NCBI GenBank assembly: GCA_001899855.1
Contig: MKWR01000029.1
Coordinates: 203,212-267,211 of the forward strand
From: Lysobacterales bacterium 63-13
GTDB lineage: Bacteria > Pseudomonadota > Gammaproteobacteria > Xanthomonadales > Rhodanobacteraceae
Reading direction: 5' to 3'
DNA: 64,000 bases
Shown here: piece after piece, positions 17,827-26,887 of the stretch
Numbering within the stretch: the first letter of the stretch is position 1
Layout: every line of letters starts with the position of its first letter
Position numbers and translations under genes: made by a program
Notes under the pieces: generated by a model
Seen by the model: only the letters and a program-made list of their open reading frames with translations
Database searches by the model: none
What the model was told of the DNA's origin: nothing

Positions 17827-18483
17827 TCAGGACTGGTCGCGTTGCTTCATGCCGCTGCGCCAGGCGTACACGGCGGCCTGGGTGCGGTCGCTGACGTTGA
17901 GTTTGCCAAGCACGTTGCTGACGTGCGTCTTGACCGTCTTCTCGCCGATGCCAAGGCGCTCGGCGATCATCTGGTTGCTCAGTCCCTCGGCAACCAGGGC
18001 CAGCGTTTCGCGCTCGCGCTGGCTCAGCGAACGCAAGACATCGCTGCCGGGTTCGACGCCGCGGCGCATGGCATCCATCAGGCGTGCGGCGATGCGCGGA
18101 TGCAGGACCGCCTCGCCCTGCGCGGCCTTGCGCAAGGCATCGGCGAGCGCGTCCGCATCGACATCCTTGAGCAGGCAGGAAAGCGCGCCCGCCTGCACCG
18201 CCGCGACAATCTGCTGGACGTCCTCGAACGAGGTCAGCAGGACGACGGCGGTCATCGGGCTGGCGGCACGGATGGCGCGGGTCGCCTCGATGCCGCCGCC
18301 GGGCATGACCAGGTCGACGAGGGCGACATCCGGGTTTTGCGCGCCGCACAGGCTGACCGCCGTGGCCGCGTCGCCGGCCTCGCCGACGATGGCCAGATCG
18401 GCGTGGGTTTCGAGGAAGCCGCGGATGCCCTGACGGACGAGGTCATGGTCGTCGGCGATGACAATGCGGATGGGTTTGTTCAC
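17827..18483 (-). CDS. NarL/FixJ-family response regulator
   Basis: DNA-binding response regulator of 218 aa. The receiver domain (about 1-120) has the acidic pair in IADDHD, the phosphoacceptor Asp in ALVDLVMPG and the conserved Lys in CLLKDVD. The C-terminal LuxR-type helix-turn-helix (about 150-210) has LSQRERETLALVAEGLSNQMIAERL and EKTVKTHVSNVLGKL. The start is GTG at 18483, 4 bp after the cognate kinase stop. Targets are unknown. Confidence 0.93.
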   Translation of the reverse strand: MNKPIRIVIADDHDLVRQGIRGFLETHADLAIVGEAGDAATAVSLCGAQNPDVALVDLVMPGGGIEATRAIRAASPMTAVVLLTSFEDVQQIVAAVQAGALSCLLKDVDADALADALRKAAQGEAVLHPRIAARLMDAMRRGVEPGSDVLRSLSQRERETLALVAEGLSNQMIAERLGIGEKTVKTHVSNVLGKLNVSDRTQAAVYAWRSGMKQRDQS

Positions 18484-18487
18484 CTTG

Positions 18488-19930
18488 CTACCTCGTCTGG
18501 AAGCCGACCGTCACGCGCGTGCCGCCTTCCGCCGTGCTGTCGAATTCGAATCGACCCCCCGGCAGTGCCTCGGCGCGCTCGCGCATGTTGCGCAGACCCA
18601 TGCCCTGGCCCGGATCCGCACTTGCGCCCTTGCCATTATCGGCGATGACAAGGCTGACGCGCTCCGCCGTGCGGCGGAGGCTGACATCGACGTGGCTCGC
18701 GCCACTGTGGCGCAGGACATTGGACAAGGCCTCATCGGCGATGCGCAGCAGCGAGTCCTCGACCGCGGCGGCCAGCGGGGGTACATCATCGATGTTGAAA
18801 CCGAGGCTGGCACCGCTGGTGTGGGACCAGTCGCTGGCACGCATGCGCAGGCGTTCGGCGAACGGCAGTTCGGCATCCGAGGCATGCATCTCGTCGAGGA
18901 TCTGCCCGAGCTCCTGCTGGATCTGCTGGGTCAGGCGTTGCGCCAGTTCGAGGCGCTCGCCGCCCGCGCCAGCGCCCAGCGTGCGCCGCGCCGTGGCCAG
19001 TTGCAGGTTCAAGGCGAAGGCCTTTTGCTTGACCGTATCGTGCAGGTCGCGGGCCAGGCGTTGGCGTTCGGCCAGCGCCGCCAGCTGCGCGCGAGAGCGC
19101 ACCAGACACTTCAGGTCAAAGGCCATGCCATCGAGCTTGCGCGACAGGCCGCCGATTTCGTCGCTGGAATGGTCGTTGATGCGGTTGGAGAAATCGCCGC
19201 GGCTCCAGGCAATCGCGGCGCGCTCGATGCGGTTCAGGCGCCGCGTGACCCAGGCCGCCAGGAACAGCGACGAGGCCAGTCCGAACACGATGAGGAAGGC
19301 AAACACGGTGGCCGACTCGAAACTCGAATCGACCAGCAGGTGCCGCCATGCCGGCGGCACGCGCAACTCGACGAACAGCCAGCCGTTGCGCGTGCCGGCG
19401 GCATCATGCAGGGCAACGAGGATGCGCTGGATCTTGTAGTCGCTGTCGCCGACCGGCGGCAGGTGGAATGGTGCGTCGGGCGCGGCGGCATCCCGCAACT
19501 CGGCCGCAGTCGGCAGGTCCAGCGTCCAGCGTGCATTGTCTTCGGTGCGCGCGAGCACCGCCCCATCGGTGCCGATGATGGCCGCAGCCATCGGCACTTC
19601 ACTGAGTTCAAGCAGGATGTAGGACTCATCCGGTGTCAGGCCGCCGCGAGGTTGCTGCAGGCGCAGGATCCAGGCATCGAGCCACAATTTCAGCGCCGCC
19701 GGGTTGGGTGCCTGCTGATCCAGCAGGCCGGACCAATGCGCATCGAAATTGCCGGCACCGCGCACCACCGCACGCTCGAGGCTGCCGCGCTCGACACCGC
19801 TGACGAAGCGCTGGAACTCGTAGGTGAGTATCACCGACTCGACGACGATCAGCGTCGGCAGCGACAGCAGCAGGTAGAACAGCGCGAGTTTCGAGACGAG
19901 GCCGCGCAGGCGCGGGCGATGCAGGGTCAT
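18488..19930 (-). CDS. NarX-type sensor histidine kinase
   Basis: Membrane sensor kinase (about 480 aa) paired with the downstream NarL-type regulator. Two membrane segments (about 12-35 and about 265-290) enclose a periplasmic sensor domain of roughly 220 residues. A HAMP linker follows, then a HisKA_3 dimerisation domain with the phospho-His in RLARDLHDTVKQ, and a HATPase domain with ADNGKG and GMGLRNMRERA. ATG 19930 is preferred over an in-frame TTG at 19939. The periplasmic domain is not a recognised ligand-binding family, so the signal is unknown. Confidence 0.91.
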   Translation of the reverse strand: MTLHRPRLRGLVSKLALFYLLLSLPTLIVVESVILTYEFQRFVSGVERGSLERAVVRGAGNFDAHWSGLLDQQAPNPAALKLWLDAWILRLQQPRGGLTPDESYILLELSEVPMAAAIIGTDGAVLARTEDNARWTLDLPTAAELRDAAAPDAPFHLPPVGDSDYKIQRILVALHDAAGTRNGWLFVELRVPPAWRHLLVDSSFESATVFAFLIVFGLASSLFLAAWVTRRLNRIERAAIAWSRGDFSNRINDHSSDEIGGLSRKLDGMAFDLKCLVRSRAQLAALAERQRLARDLHDTVKQKAFALNLQLATARRTLGAGAGGERLELAQRLTQQIQQELGQILDEMHASDAELPFAERLRMRASDWSHTSGASLGFNIDDVPPLAAAVEDSLLRIADEALSNVLRHSGASHVDVSLRRTAERVSLVIADNGKGASADPGQGMGLRNMRERAEALPGGRFEFDSTAEGGTRVTVGFQTR

Positions 19931-20068
19931 GGTCGGCAATGATGCGCGGGCGATTGCCTAGCATACCGGCAAGCGCACATGCCGACGGCAATCCGCGGCC
20001 GGGCACGGCCAGGCTGGCACGCGGGGTTTGCTTCGATGCGCTGTGCTGCATGCGGTTACAATTGGCGG

Positions 20069-20632
20069 ATGCCCAAGAAACCACCGATCGTGCTGGCGAC
20101 CCGTGCCGTCGAACACAGCCGATTCCTGCGCGCCGAGCAGATCGATCTCGAATTCTCCAACGGCGAGCGGCGCACCCACGAACGCCTGCGCGCCTCGGGA
20201 TTTGGCGCCGCGATGATGGTGCCGATGCTTGATGACGACACCGTGCTGCTGGTGCGCGAGTACGCGACCGGCATCGATGGTTATGAACTGGGCTTGCCCA
20301 AGGGCCGTCTCGATCGCGATGAAACGGTCGAGCAGGGCGCCAATCGCGAGCTCAAGGAGGAAATCGGATACGGCGCGCACGAGTTGCATATCCTCACATC
20401 CCTGGCGCTGTCGCCGACCTACATGAGCGCGATGACGCATGTCGTGCTGGCCCGCGATCTTTACCCCGAACGCCTGCAGGGCGACGAGCCCGAGGAACTT
20501 GAAGTGGTCCCGTGGAAGCTCAGCGAGCTGCACACCTTGCTGCTGGAACCCGAAGTCAGTGACGGTCGCTCGATCGCGGCGCTGTTCATTGCCCGCGAGT
20601 ATCTCGCCGGCCGTTTCCGGCCGGCCCGATGA
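20069..20632 (+). CDS. nudE: ADP compounds hydrolase NudE (Nudix)
   Basis: Cytosolic Nudix hydrolase that cleaves ADP-ribose, NADH and related dinucleotides. The Nudix box GX5EX7REXXEEXG is complete, spanning GRLDRDETVEQGA then NRELKEEIGY, at about residues 80-102. At 187 aa it is of normal NudE length. The ATG is about 140 bp from the divergent kinase gene. Its stop overlaps the cysQ start (ATGA); nudE-cysQ pairing is common in gammaproteobacteria and supports both names. Confidence 0.92.
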   Translation: MPKKPPIVLATRAVEHSRFLRAEQIDLEFSNGERRTHERLRASGFGAAMMVPMLDDDTVLLVREYATGIDGYELGLPKGRLDRDETVEQGANRELKEEIGYGAHELHILTSLALSPTYMSAMTHVVLARDLYPERLQGDEPEELEVVPWKLSELHTLLLEPEVSDGRSIAALFIAREYLAGRFRPAR

Positions 20633-21426
20633 ACCTGGAAAGCCTGATCGACGAGGTCTGCGCGATCGCCCGTCGCGCTGCCGCGGAAATCCTCACCGTG
20701 TATGACGGCGAGTTTGCCGTCGAACACAAGGACGACCGTTCGCCGTTGACCGCCGCCGACCTCGCCGCGCACCGCTGCATCGTCGAGGGTTTGCGCAAGC
20801 TCACCCCCGAGCTGCCCATCCTCTCCGAGGAATCGGCGGCGATCGACTGGCAGCAGCGTCGCCAATGGTCGCGCTACTGGCTGGTCGATCCACTCGATGG
20901 CACCCGCGAGTTCGTCAAGCGCAATGGCGAGTTCACCGTCAACATCGCCCTCATCGATGGCGAGCGCAGCGTGCTCGGTGTCGTCCAGGTACCGGTCAGC
21001 GGCGTGATTGCCTGGGCCTGGCAGGGCGGTGGTGCGTGGATGGCGCGGGCCGATGCCGCAGCAAGGCGATGCCGCACGCGCCGGCGCGCACAACCGCTGG
21101 TGGTTGCCGGCAGCCGCTCGCACGGCGATCCGCGCCTGCTCGGCATGCTTGAGCGCGTCGGCGTGCACGAGATCATCCCGCTTGGCTCCTCGCTGAAGTT
21201 CCTGCGCATCGCCGCCGCCGAGGCCGATCTCTATGTGCGCCTCGGGCCGACTTCGGAATGGGATACCGCCGCCGCCCAGTGCGTGCTCGAGGAGGCCGGT
21301 GGAGCCGTCATCGACCTGCACGGCAATCCGCTGCGCTACAACCGCAAGGAATCCCTGCTCAATCCCGAGTTCATTGCCTGCGGGGATGCGCAGGTGGACT
21401 GGCCCGAGCTGCTCGGCGGCACCTGA
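20629..21426 (+). CDS. cysQ: 3'(2'),5'-bisphosphate nucleotidase CysQ
   Basis: Hydrolyses 3'-phosphoadenosine-5'-phosphate, a by-product of sulfate assimilation, to AMP. It has the inositol-monophosphatase fold with metal-binding motifs DRSPLTAAD, SEES, DPLDGTREF and the C-terminal SEWDTAAAQCVLEEAGG. The CysQ-type KRNGEFTVNIALI stretch follows the DPLDG motif. Length is 265 aa. It is translationally coupled to nudE. Confidence 0.93.
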   Translation: MNLESLIDEVCAIARRAAAEILTVYDGEFAVEHKDDRSPLTAADLAAHRCIVEGLRKLTPELPILSEESAAIDWQQRRQWSRYWLVDPLDGTREFVKRNGEFTVNIALIDGERSVLGVVQVPVSGVIAWAWQGGGAWMARADAAARRCRTRRRAQPLVVAGSRSHGDPRLLGMLERVGVHEIIPLGSSLKFLRIAAAEADLYVRLGPTSEWDTAAAQCVLEEAGGAVIDLHGNPLRYNRKESLLNPEFIACGDAQVDWPELLGGT

Positions 21427-21587
21427 AGCGAACGCGGTGCGGCGACTTGTTGTGGCGCTGCCGGTCGGCGTCGGCAATGGCCGCTTGCGCGGCTTCGGGC
21501 GAGGCCGGACGGGGGAATGGGCATGAATCGTGCATCGAATGCCCTTGCAGCCAAGCCCCGGCCGCAGTCCTCCACGAGTGGCAACCG

Positions 21588-24185
21588 ATGAACAAGATCC
21601 TGCTCGCCGATACCTCGCAAACGCGGCGCCGTGCGCTTTCGGCGGTACTCAGCCAGAGCGGATACGTGGTCACCGCCGTGGCCACGCTGGCCGAGGCCTT
21701 CGATACCCTGCAGCGATCCCAGCTCGGCCATGCCAGCCTCGATGCGGTGGTGATCGGCTGGCCCGAGTATTCGGACGGCCTGGTCGAGGATGTCTTCGGT
21801 TTGTTGCACGGCGAGCGTTTCGAACACCTTGCCGTCCTCATCATGGCCGATTCGAGCAATGCCAATGCGGTCAACTGGCGCATGTCGCGGCCGCGCACGG
21901 CGCTGACCCTGTGGTCGGAGTATCTCGAGGCGCCGAATGCAGTCGGCCAGTTGCTGCGGCCCAACGCGAGCATCAAGCCGGTGTTGAGCTCCCACGATGA
22001 GCAGATCCGCATCCTCCTGGTCGATGATTCCGCGACCGTGCGCGCCGGCTATTCGCGCCTGCTGCAAAAGCATGGCTACCACGTCGATGTCGCTGAAAGC
22101 GTTGGCGAAGGCTGGAAGAAAGTGACCCAGCAAAACTACGACATCGCCATCATCGATTACCTGATGCCCGAGCAGAACGGCACCGCCCTGATCACCCTGA
22201 TCCGCAACGATCCCGCAACCCAGCACATCCTCACCGCGACGATCACCGGCACCTATTCCGATGCGGTGATTTCCGAATCGCTGGCCTGCGGCGCGCTTGA
22301 ATGCCTGTTCAAGAGCGAATCCCGCGACCTGCTGCTGGCGCGCATTGCCTCGCTGGCGCGGACCATCAACGATCGCAAGGCGATCGACAACGAGCGCCGC
22401 CGCCTGCAGGGCATCCTGTCCTCGGTCGGCGAGGGTGTCTACGGCGTCGATGCCGAGGGCATCATCCAGTTCATCAATCCGGCCGCGCTCGACCTGCTCG
22501 GCTACCAGGACGGCAACGAACTGATCGGCCACTCGGCCTTCGATGCCTTCCATTACGCCGATGAAAACGGCATGCCGATGCAGCGTGCGGCGTCGCAGTT
22601 GCAGCAGTGCTATGCCAGCGGCAGCGAGATGTCGGCCCTGCTGACGCGCTTCTGGACTTCGGCCAAGCGCGGCGTCCTCGTCGAGTGCAACGTGCATCCG
22701 CTGCGCATGGACGCCGAGCAGAACGGTTCGGTTGTCGCCTTCCGCGATGTCTCCGCGCGGCGCGCGCTGGAGGACGAGCTGCGCTGGCAGGCCGAGCACG
22801 ACAGCCTGACCAAGCTGTTCAACCGCGGCTGGTTCGAGGCGCAACTCGAACAGGAGTGCAATCGCGTGCGCCGCACCGGCCAGGCGGCGATGTTGCTGTT
22901 CATCGACCTGGATCGCTTCAAGTACATCAACGATACCGCCGGGCACGTCGCCGGCGATCGCTTGTTGCTGGAAGTCAGCCAGAGGCTGAAGTCGCGCCTG
23001 CGCGGCAGCGACTACCTGGCACGCATGGGTGGCGACGAGTTTGCCGTGCTGCTGACCAATGTCGGTGCCAGCGACCTGATGAGCCTGGCCGATGGTTTCC
23101 GCCGCGTGCTCACGGCAACGCCGTTCACCTATGGCGGCAAGAGCTACCGCATCACCCTGTCGATTGGTTGCGCGAAGATCGACGATACGGCCTGGTCGCC
23201 GGGCGACGCCATGGCGCATGCCGATATCGCCTGCCACATGGCCAAGCGCAGCGGGCGCAACCAGTGCCAGATGTATTCGGCGGAAACCGGTCGCCTTGCC
23301 GCGCTCGACGAGGATCTCGGCTGGTCGGTGCGCCTCGAGGATGCCTTGCGCACCAACCGCTTCGTCCTCTGCTACCAGCCGATCGTGCCACTCAAGGGCA
23401 TGGAGAACGACACCGTCAACAGCAAGAACAGCAAGGACATCTGGTTGCGCCAGCTCGAGCGCAATCCATACGAGGAGGCCTTGTTCGAGGTGCTGGTGCG
23501 GCTGCAGGGCAACCAGGGCGAACTGATTTCGCCGAATGCCTTCCTGCCTGCCGCCGAGCGCTTCGGCCTCATGCGGGAACTGGATTTCTGGGTCATCGAC
23601 CACGCCCTCATGGCGCTGCGCGAAACCCGCGACAGCCCGCGGCCGATCGCCTTGACCATCAACATCTCCGCGCAGACGCTGGAGAAGGCCGGAATCACCG
23701 ATTTCGTCACCGCGAAAATCGTCGAGTACGACGTCAATCCGGCGGCGATCGTCATCGAGATCATCGAGTCGCATTCGATCAACGACATCCACAATGCCCA
23801 GGCACAGTTGACCGCATTGCGCGCGCTTGGCTGCCGCATCGCCGTCGACGATTTCGGCACCGGCTTCTCGACCTTTGCCTACCTCAAGCAGATCGAGGCC
23901 GACATCCTCAAGATCGATGGTTCGCTGATCCAGGGCCTGCCGCACGATGACCTCGATCGCACGATCATCGCCGCCTTGACCTCGATCGCCGAGACTGCCG
24001 GCAAGAAAACCATCGCCGAGTGTGTCGAGGACGTGGCGATGCTGCGCACCTTGTACGAATGCGGCGTCGACATGGCGCAAGGCTATGTCGTCGGCATGCC
24101 ACGCCTGCACCTGCCGAAATCCCTGCCGACCTTCGGCACGACGCTGTTCGAGGCAACGCCACGCGCGCAGATCGCAGGAATCTAG
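21588..24185 (+). CDS. REC-REC-PAS-GGDEF-EAL cyclic-di-GMP signalling protein
   Basis: Large (865 aa) soluble protein predicted to make and/or break cyclic di-GMP. Domains: a degenerate receiver (about 1-125; the phosphoacceptor position reads VVIGWPE and no conserved Lys is seen), a canonical receiver (about 140-260; Asp in IIDYLMPEQNG), a PAS domain (about 268-390), GGDEF (about 395-565) with intact GGDEF and an RGSD inhibitory site, and EAL (about 585-850). The EAL motif itself reads EVL, but other catalytic residues (IEIIES, DDFGTGFS, MAQGYV) are present. About 25 extra residues lie between YQPIVPL and EVLVR. ATG 21588 is the first in the receiver frame. It stands alone, convergent with the MFS gene. 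Confidence 0.92.
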   Translation: MNKILLADTSQTRRRALSAVLSQSGYVVTAVATLAEAFDTLQRSQLGHASLDAVVIGWPEYSDGLVEDVFGLLHGERFEHLAVLIMADSSNANAVNWRMSRPRTALTLWSEYLEAPNAVGQLLRPNASIKPVLSSHDEQIRILLVDDSATVRAGYSRLLQKHGYHVDVAESVGEGWKKVTQQNYDIAIIDYLMPEQNGTALITLIRNDPATQHILTATITGTYSDAVISESLACGALECLFKSESRDLLLARIASLARTINDRKAIDNERRRLQGILSSVGEGVYGVDAEGIIQFINPAALDLLGYQDGNELIGHSAFDAFHYADENGMPMQRAASQLQQCYASGSEMSALLTRFWTSAKRGVLVECNVHPLRMDAEQNGSVVAFRDVSARRALEDELRWQAEHDSLTKLFNRGWFEAQLEQECNRVRRTGQAAMLLFIDLDRFKYINDTAGHVAGDRLLLEVSQRLKSRLRGSDYLARMGGDEFAVLLTNVGASDLMSLADGFRRVLTATPFTYGGKSYRITLSIGCAKIDDTAWSPGDAMAHADIACHMAKRSGRNQCQMYSAETGRLAALDEDLGWSVRLEDALRTNRFVLCYQPIVPLKGMENDTVNSKNSKDIWLRQLERNPYEEALFEVLVRLQGNQGELISPNAFLPAAERFGLMRELDFWVIDHALMALRETRDSPRPIALTINISAQTLEKAGITDFVTAKIVEYDVNPAAIVIEIIESHSINDIHNAQAQLTALRALGCRIAVDDFGTGFSTFAYLKQIEADILKIDGSLIQGLPHDDLDRTIIAALTSIAETAGKKTIAECVEDVAMLRTLYECGVDMAQGYVVGMPRLHLPKSLPTFGTTLFEATPRAQIAGI

Positions 24186-25441
24186 CGCCGGCCCTGGTCG
24201 ATGGCGATGCGCAGGCGGCCGTTGGCAAAGCCGATGCGCAAGCCGCGATGGCGGACCAGATAGCGCAGTCCGACGAGCAAGGCGGCAGCGCCCGCCACCA
24301 CGCCAATGCCCAGTGACCAGCGCGCGCCAAATGCATCGGCGACCCAGCCGACAATCGGCGCGCCAAGCGGCGTGCCGCCAAGGGCCAGGGCAAGCAGGAT
24401 CGCCAGCACGCGCCCGCGCATGGCCGGTTCGGTGGAGAGCTGGACGAGGCTGTTGGAGGTGGTCATGAAAGTCTGCGCGGACATGCCGACCACGATCAGG
24501 ACCAGGCCGAACAGCACTGCATTGGGCATCAACGCGGCGACCAGCATGCTCAGCGAAAACGCGATCGCGCTCACCAGGAGCTGGGCCAGCCGCGGTTGCG
24601 CGCGGCGTGCGGAAAGCAGCGCACCGGTCACCGAGCCCACGGCCATGGTCGAGATCAGCACGCCGTACTGGCCCGGGCCACCGTGGAAGACCGTCACCGA
24701 CATCATCGAGACGAAAATCGGAAAGTTGAGGCCGAAGGTGGCGATGAGAAAGAGCATGGACAGGATGGCGACGAGATCCGGCCGGTTCCAGACATAGCGG
24801 AATCCCTCGAGCAGGCTGCCGCGCGTGCGTACCGCAAGGGCGTGGCGTTGCAGCTCGGCGAGACGCAACAGGTGCAGCGAGGCGATCACGGCGACAAATG
24901 AAGCCGCGTTGATGACAAACACCCAGCCCGAGCCGACCCACGAAATGAGCAGGCCGGCAGCGGCCGGGCCGATCAGGCGCGCGCCATTGAACGAAGTCGA
25001 ATTGAGGGCCACGGCATTCGACAGCTCGGCCTCGGTCACCAGGTCCGAAACAAAGGTCTGCCGCGCCGGCGCATCGAAGGCGGTCACGCAGCCGAGCAGG
25101 AAGGCGAACACATGCACCTGCCAGAGCACGACATGTCCGCTGATCGTCAGCAGGCCGAGGCCGAGCGCGAGCAGGCCCATGCAGGTCTGCGTGAGCATGA
25201 GCACGCGCCGCCGGTCGAAATGATCGGCGACAAAACCGGTCAGTGGCAGCAACAGCAGCGGTGGACCAAACTGCAGGGCCATGACGATGCCGACCGCGGT
25301 GGCATTGCGGTCGGTCAACTCGGCGAAGACCAGCCAGTCCTGCGCCGTGCGCTGCATCCAGGTGCCGATGTTGGAGACAAACGCACCCGCAGCCCAGAGG
25401 CGGAAATTGAAACCACGCAGCGAGCGGAAGATGGCGGGCAT
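24182..25441 (-). CDS. MFS transporter (EntS/enterobactin-exporter-like family)
   Basis: Inner-membrane major facilitator with about 12 predicted transmembrane helices in 419 aa. It starts MPAIFRSLRGFNFRLWAAGAF, the N-terminus typical of the MFS_3 group that includes EntS-type exporters. The loop 2-3 signature reads GFVADHFDRRRVLM. ATG 25441 is chosen because the longer in-frame extension to 25771 runs into antisense of mazG. Substrate is not predictable. Its TAG stop and that of the cyclic-di-GMP gene come from the same CTAG palindrome, so the convergent genes overlap by 4 bp. Confidence 0.86.
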   Translation of the reverse strand: MPAIFRSLRGFNFRLWAAGAFVSNIGTWMQRTAQDWLVFAELTDRNATAVGIVMALQFGPPLLLLPLTGFVADHFDRRRVLMLTQTCMGLLALGLGLLTISGHVVLWQVHVFAFLLGCVTAFDAPARQTFVSDLVTEAELSNAVALNSTSFNGARLIGPAAAGLLISWVGSGWVFVINAASFVAVIASLHLLRLAELQRHALAVRTRGSLLEGFRYVWNRPDLVAILSMLFLIATFGLNFPIFVSMMSVTVFHGGPGQYGVLISTMAVGSVTGALLSARRAQPRLAQLLVSAIAFSLSMLVAALMPNAVLFGLVLIVVGMSAQTFMTTSNSLVQLSTEPAMRGRVLAILLALALGGTPLGAPIVGWVADAFGARWSLGIGVVAGAAALLVGLRYLVRHRGLRIGFANGRLRIAIDQGRR

Positions 25442-25537
25442 GCAGTCTCGATCAGGGCGCAAGCAAGGCCATTGGCAGGACATTGCCGATTCACGCACTC
25501 TACGCGTCCACGCGCATGCGCATGCAGAGGAAGCCCG

Positions 25538-26341
25538 ATGCCGAACATAGACGAGCTGCTCGCCATCATGGCGCGCCTGCGCGATCCCGACAACGGTTGT
25601 CCGTGGGATATCGAGCAGAGTTTCGAGACCATCGTGCCGTACACGATCGAAGAGGCCTACGAAGTGGCCGATGCGGTCGATCGCCGCGACTACACCGATC
25701 TCCGCGACGAGCTGGGCGATCTGCTGCTGCAGGTCGTCTTCCACGCGCGCATGGCCGAGGAAGCCGGGCATTTCCGTTTCGAGGATGTCGTTGCGGCGAT
25801 CTGCAGGAAGATGGTGTCACGGCATCCGCATGTGTTTGCCGAAGCCACGGCGGAAACGGCCGAGGAAGTGCTGGGCAACTGGGAGGCGATCAAGCGCGGC
25901 GAACGCGAAGCCGCCGGTGACGCCGATCGCAGTGCCCTTGCCGGCATCGCCCGCGGACTGCCGGAGTGGCAACGCGCGACCAAGCTGCAGAAGCGCGCGG
26001 CCCGGGTTGGTTTCGACTGGCCCGATGTGGGTCCGGTCTTCGACAAGCTGCATGAGGAGATCGACGAGGTCCGCGCCGAATTCGCCGGCGGCGCCGATCC
26101 GGCCAGGCTGACCGACGAGATTGGCGATGTGTTGTTTGTCTGCGCGAACCTGGCCCGGCATGCGCAAGTCGAGGTTTCAACCGCCATGCGCCACGCCAAC
26201 GCCAAGTTCGAGCGCCGCTTCCGGCGCATGGAAGCAATCGCCGCCGAAGCCGGCGAAGCACTCGCGGGCAAATCGCTGGCCCAGCAGGAAGCTCTCTGGC
26301 AGCGCGCCAAGCGCGAAGAGAGGGCAGGTTCAGCCGAATAG
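25538..26341 (+). CDS. mazG: Nucleoside triphosphate pyrophosphohydrolase MazG
   Basis: Hydrolyses NTPs to NMP and pyrophosphate, lowering ppGpp or clearing aberrant nucleotides. It has two tandem MazG folds: the N-terminal one has CPWDIEQSFETIVPYTIEEAYEV and DELGDLLLQVVFHA, the C-terminal one has EEIDEV and DEIGDVLFVCANLAR. ATG 25538 has an AGAGGAAG ribosome binding site and gives 267 aa. It is divergent from the MFS gene with 96 bp between starts and is followed directly by a 114-bp tandem array. Confidence 0.94.
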   Translation: MPNIDELLAIMARLRDPDNGCPWDIEQSFETIVPYTIEEAYEVADAVDRRDYTDLRDELGDLLLQVVFHARMAEEAGHFRFEDVVAAICRKMVSRHPHVFAEATAETAEEVLGNWEAIKRGEREAAGDADRSALAGIARGLPEWQRATKLQKRAARVGFDWPDVGPVFDKLHEEIDEVRAEFAGGADPARLTDEIGDVLFVCANLARHAQVEVSTAMRHANAKFERRFRRMEAIAAEAGEALAGKSLAQQEALWQRAKREERAGSAE

Positions 26342-26377
26342 CAGGGGGCAGGGGCTTTCGATCTCCGCTCCCTGCCG

Positions 26378-26795
26378 TTGGCGGGTTCGATCCGTGATCG
26401 AACGCTCTGGGTCTGGATGGGGCAAAGCGTCAGCGCGCAGCGCCGACCCACAGGAGCCAGGGCGGGAGCGTAAGGCCGACATTCTCTGTCCTTGGCGGGT
26501 TCGATCCGTGATCGAACGCTTTGGGTCTGGATGGGGCAAAGCGTCAGTGCGCAGCGCCGACCCACAGGAGCCAGGGCGGGAGCGAAAGGCCGACATACTC
26601 TGTCCTTGGTGGGTTCGATCTGTGATCGAACGCTCTGGGTCTGGATGGGGCAAAGCGTCAGTGCGCAGCGCCGACCCACAGGAGCCAGGGCGGGAGCGTA
26701 AGGCCGACATACTCTGTCCTTGGCGGGTTCGATCCGTGATCGAACGCTCCTGGTCTGCATGGGGAAACGCATCAGCGCGCAGCGCCGACCCACAA
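26378..26795. repeat. 114-bp tandem repeat array, about 3.7 copies
   Basis: Four unit starts at 26378, 26492, 26606 and 26720 give a period of exactly 114 bp; the fourth copy is truncated near 26795 and most diverged. Every unit opens with a hairpin GTTCGATC-NGT-GATCGAAC (8-bp arms, 3-base loop; one arm mismatch in copy 3) and carries CAGCGCCGACCCACAGGAGC downstream. Copies 1-3 differ at only a few positions. 114 is a multiple of three, so several frames stay open across it, but there is no start, codon bias or family. With flanks it fills the 546-bp gap between mazG and the next gene (26342-26887), where nothing else is visible apart from the downstream gene's ribosome binding site. Confidence 0.93.
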
Positions 26796-26887
26796 GGCGT
26801 TGAAGGGTGATTTGCCAGATCGGCGTTGCCTTAAACCCTTTCCGCGCTCGATGTATCCAATGCCCGATCCCTTCATTGGAGTGTCCC

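Noticed and set aside
21336-24941. 1201-residue open frame on the - strand
   Set aside because: Antisense to the cyclic-di-GMP protein, whose GGDEF and EAL motifs are in the + frame. No family motif is seen in this one.
26378-26795. CRISPR array
   Set aside because: The whole 114-bp unit is repeated, with no unique spacers; no cas gene nearby.
26342-26810. Open frames with 38-residue repeats through the 114-bp array
   Set aside because: 114 is divisible by three, so frames stay open automatically; there is no ribosome binding site or family, and similar frames appear on both strands.
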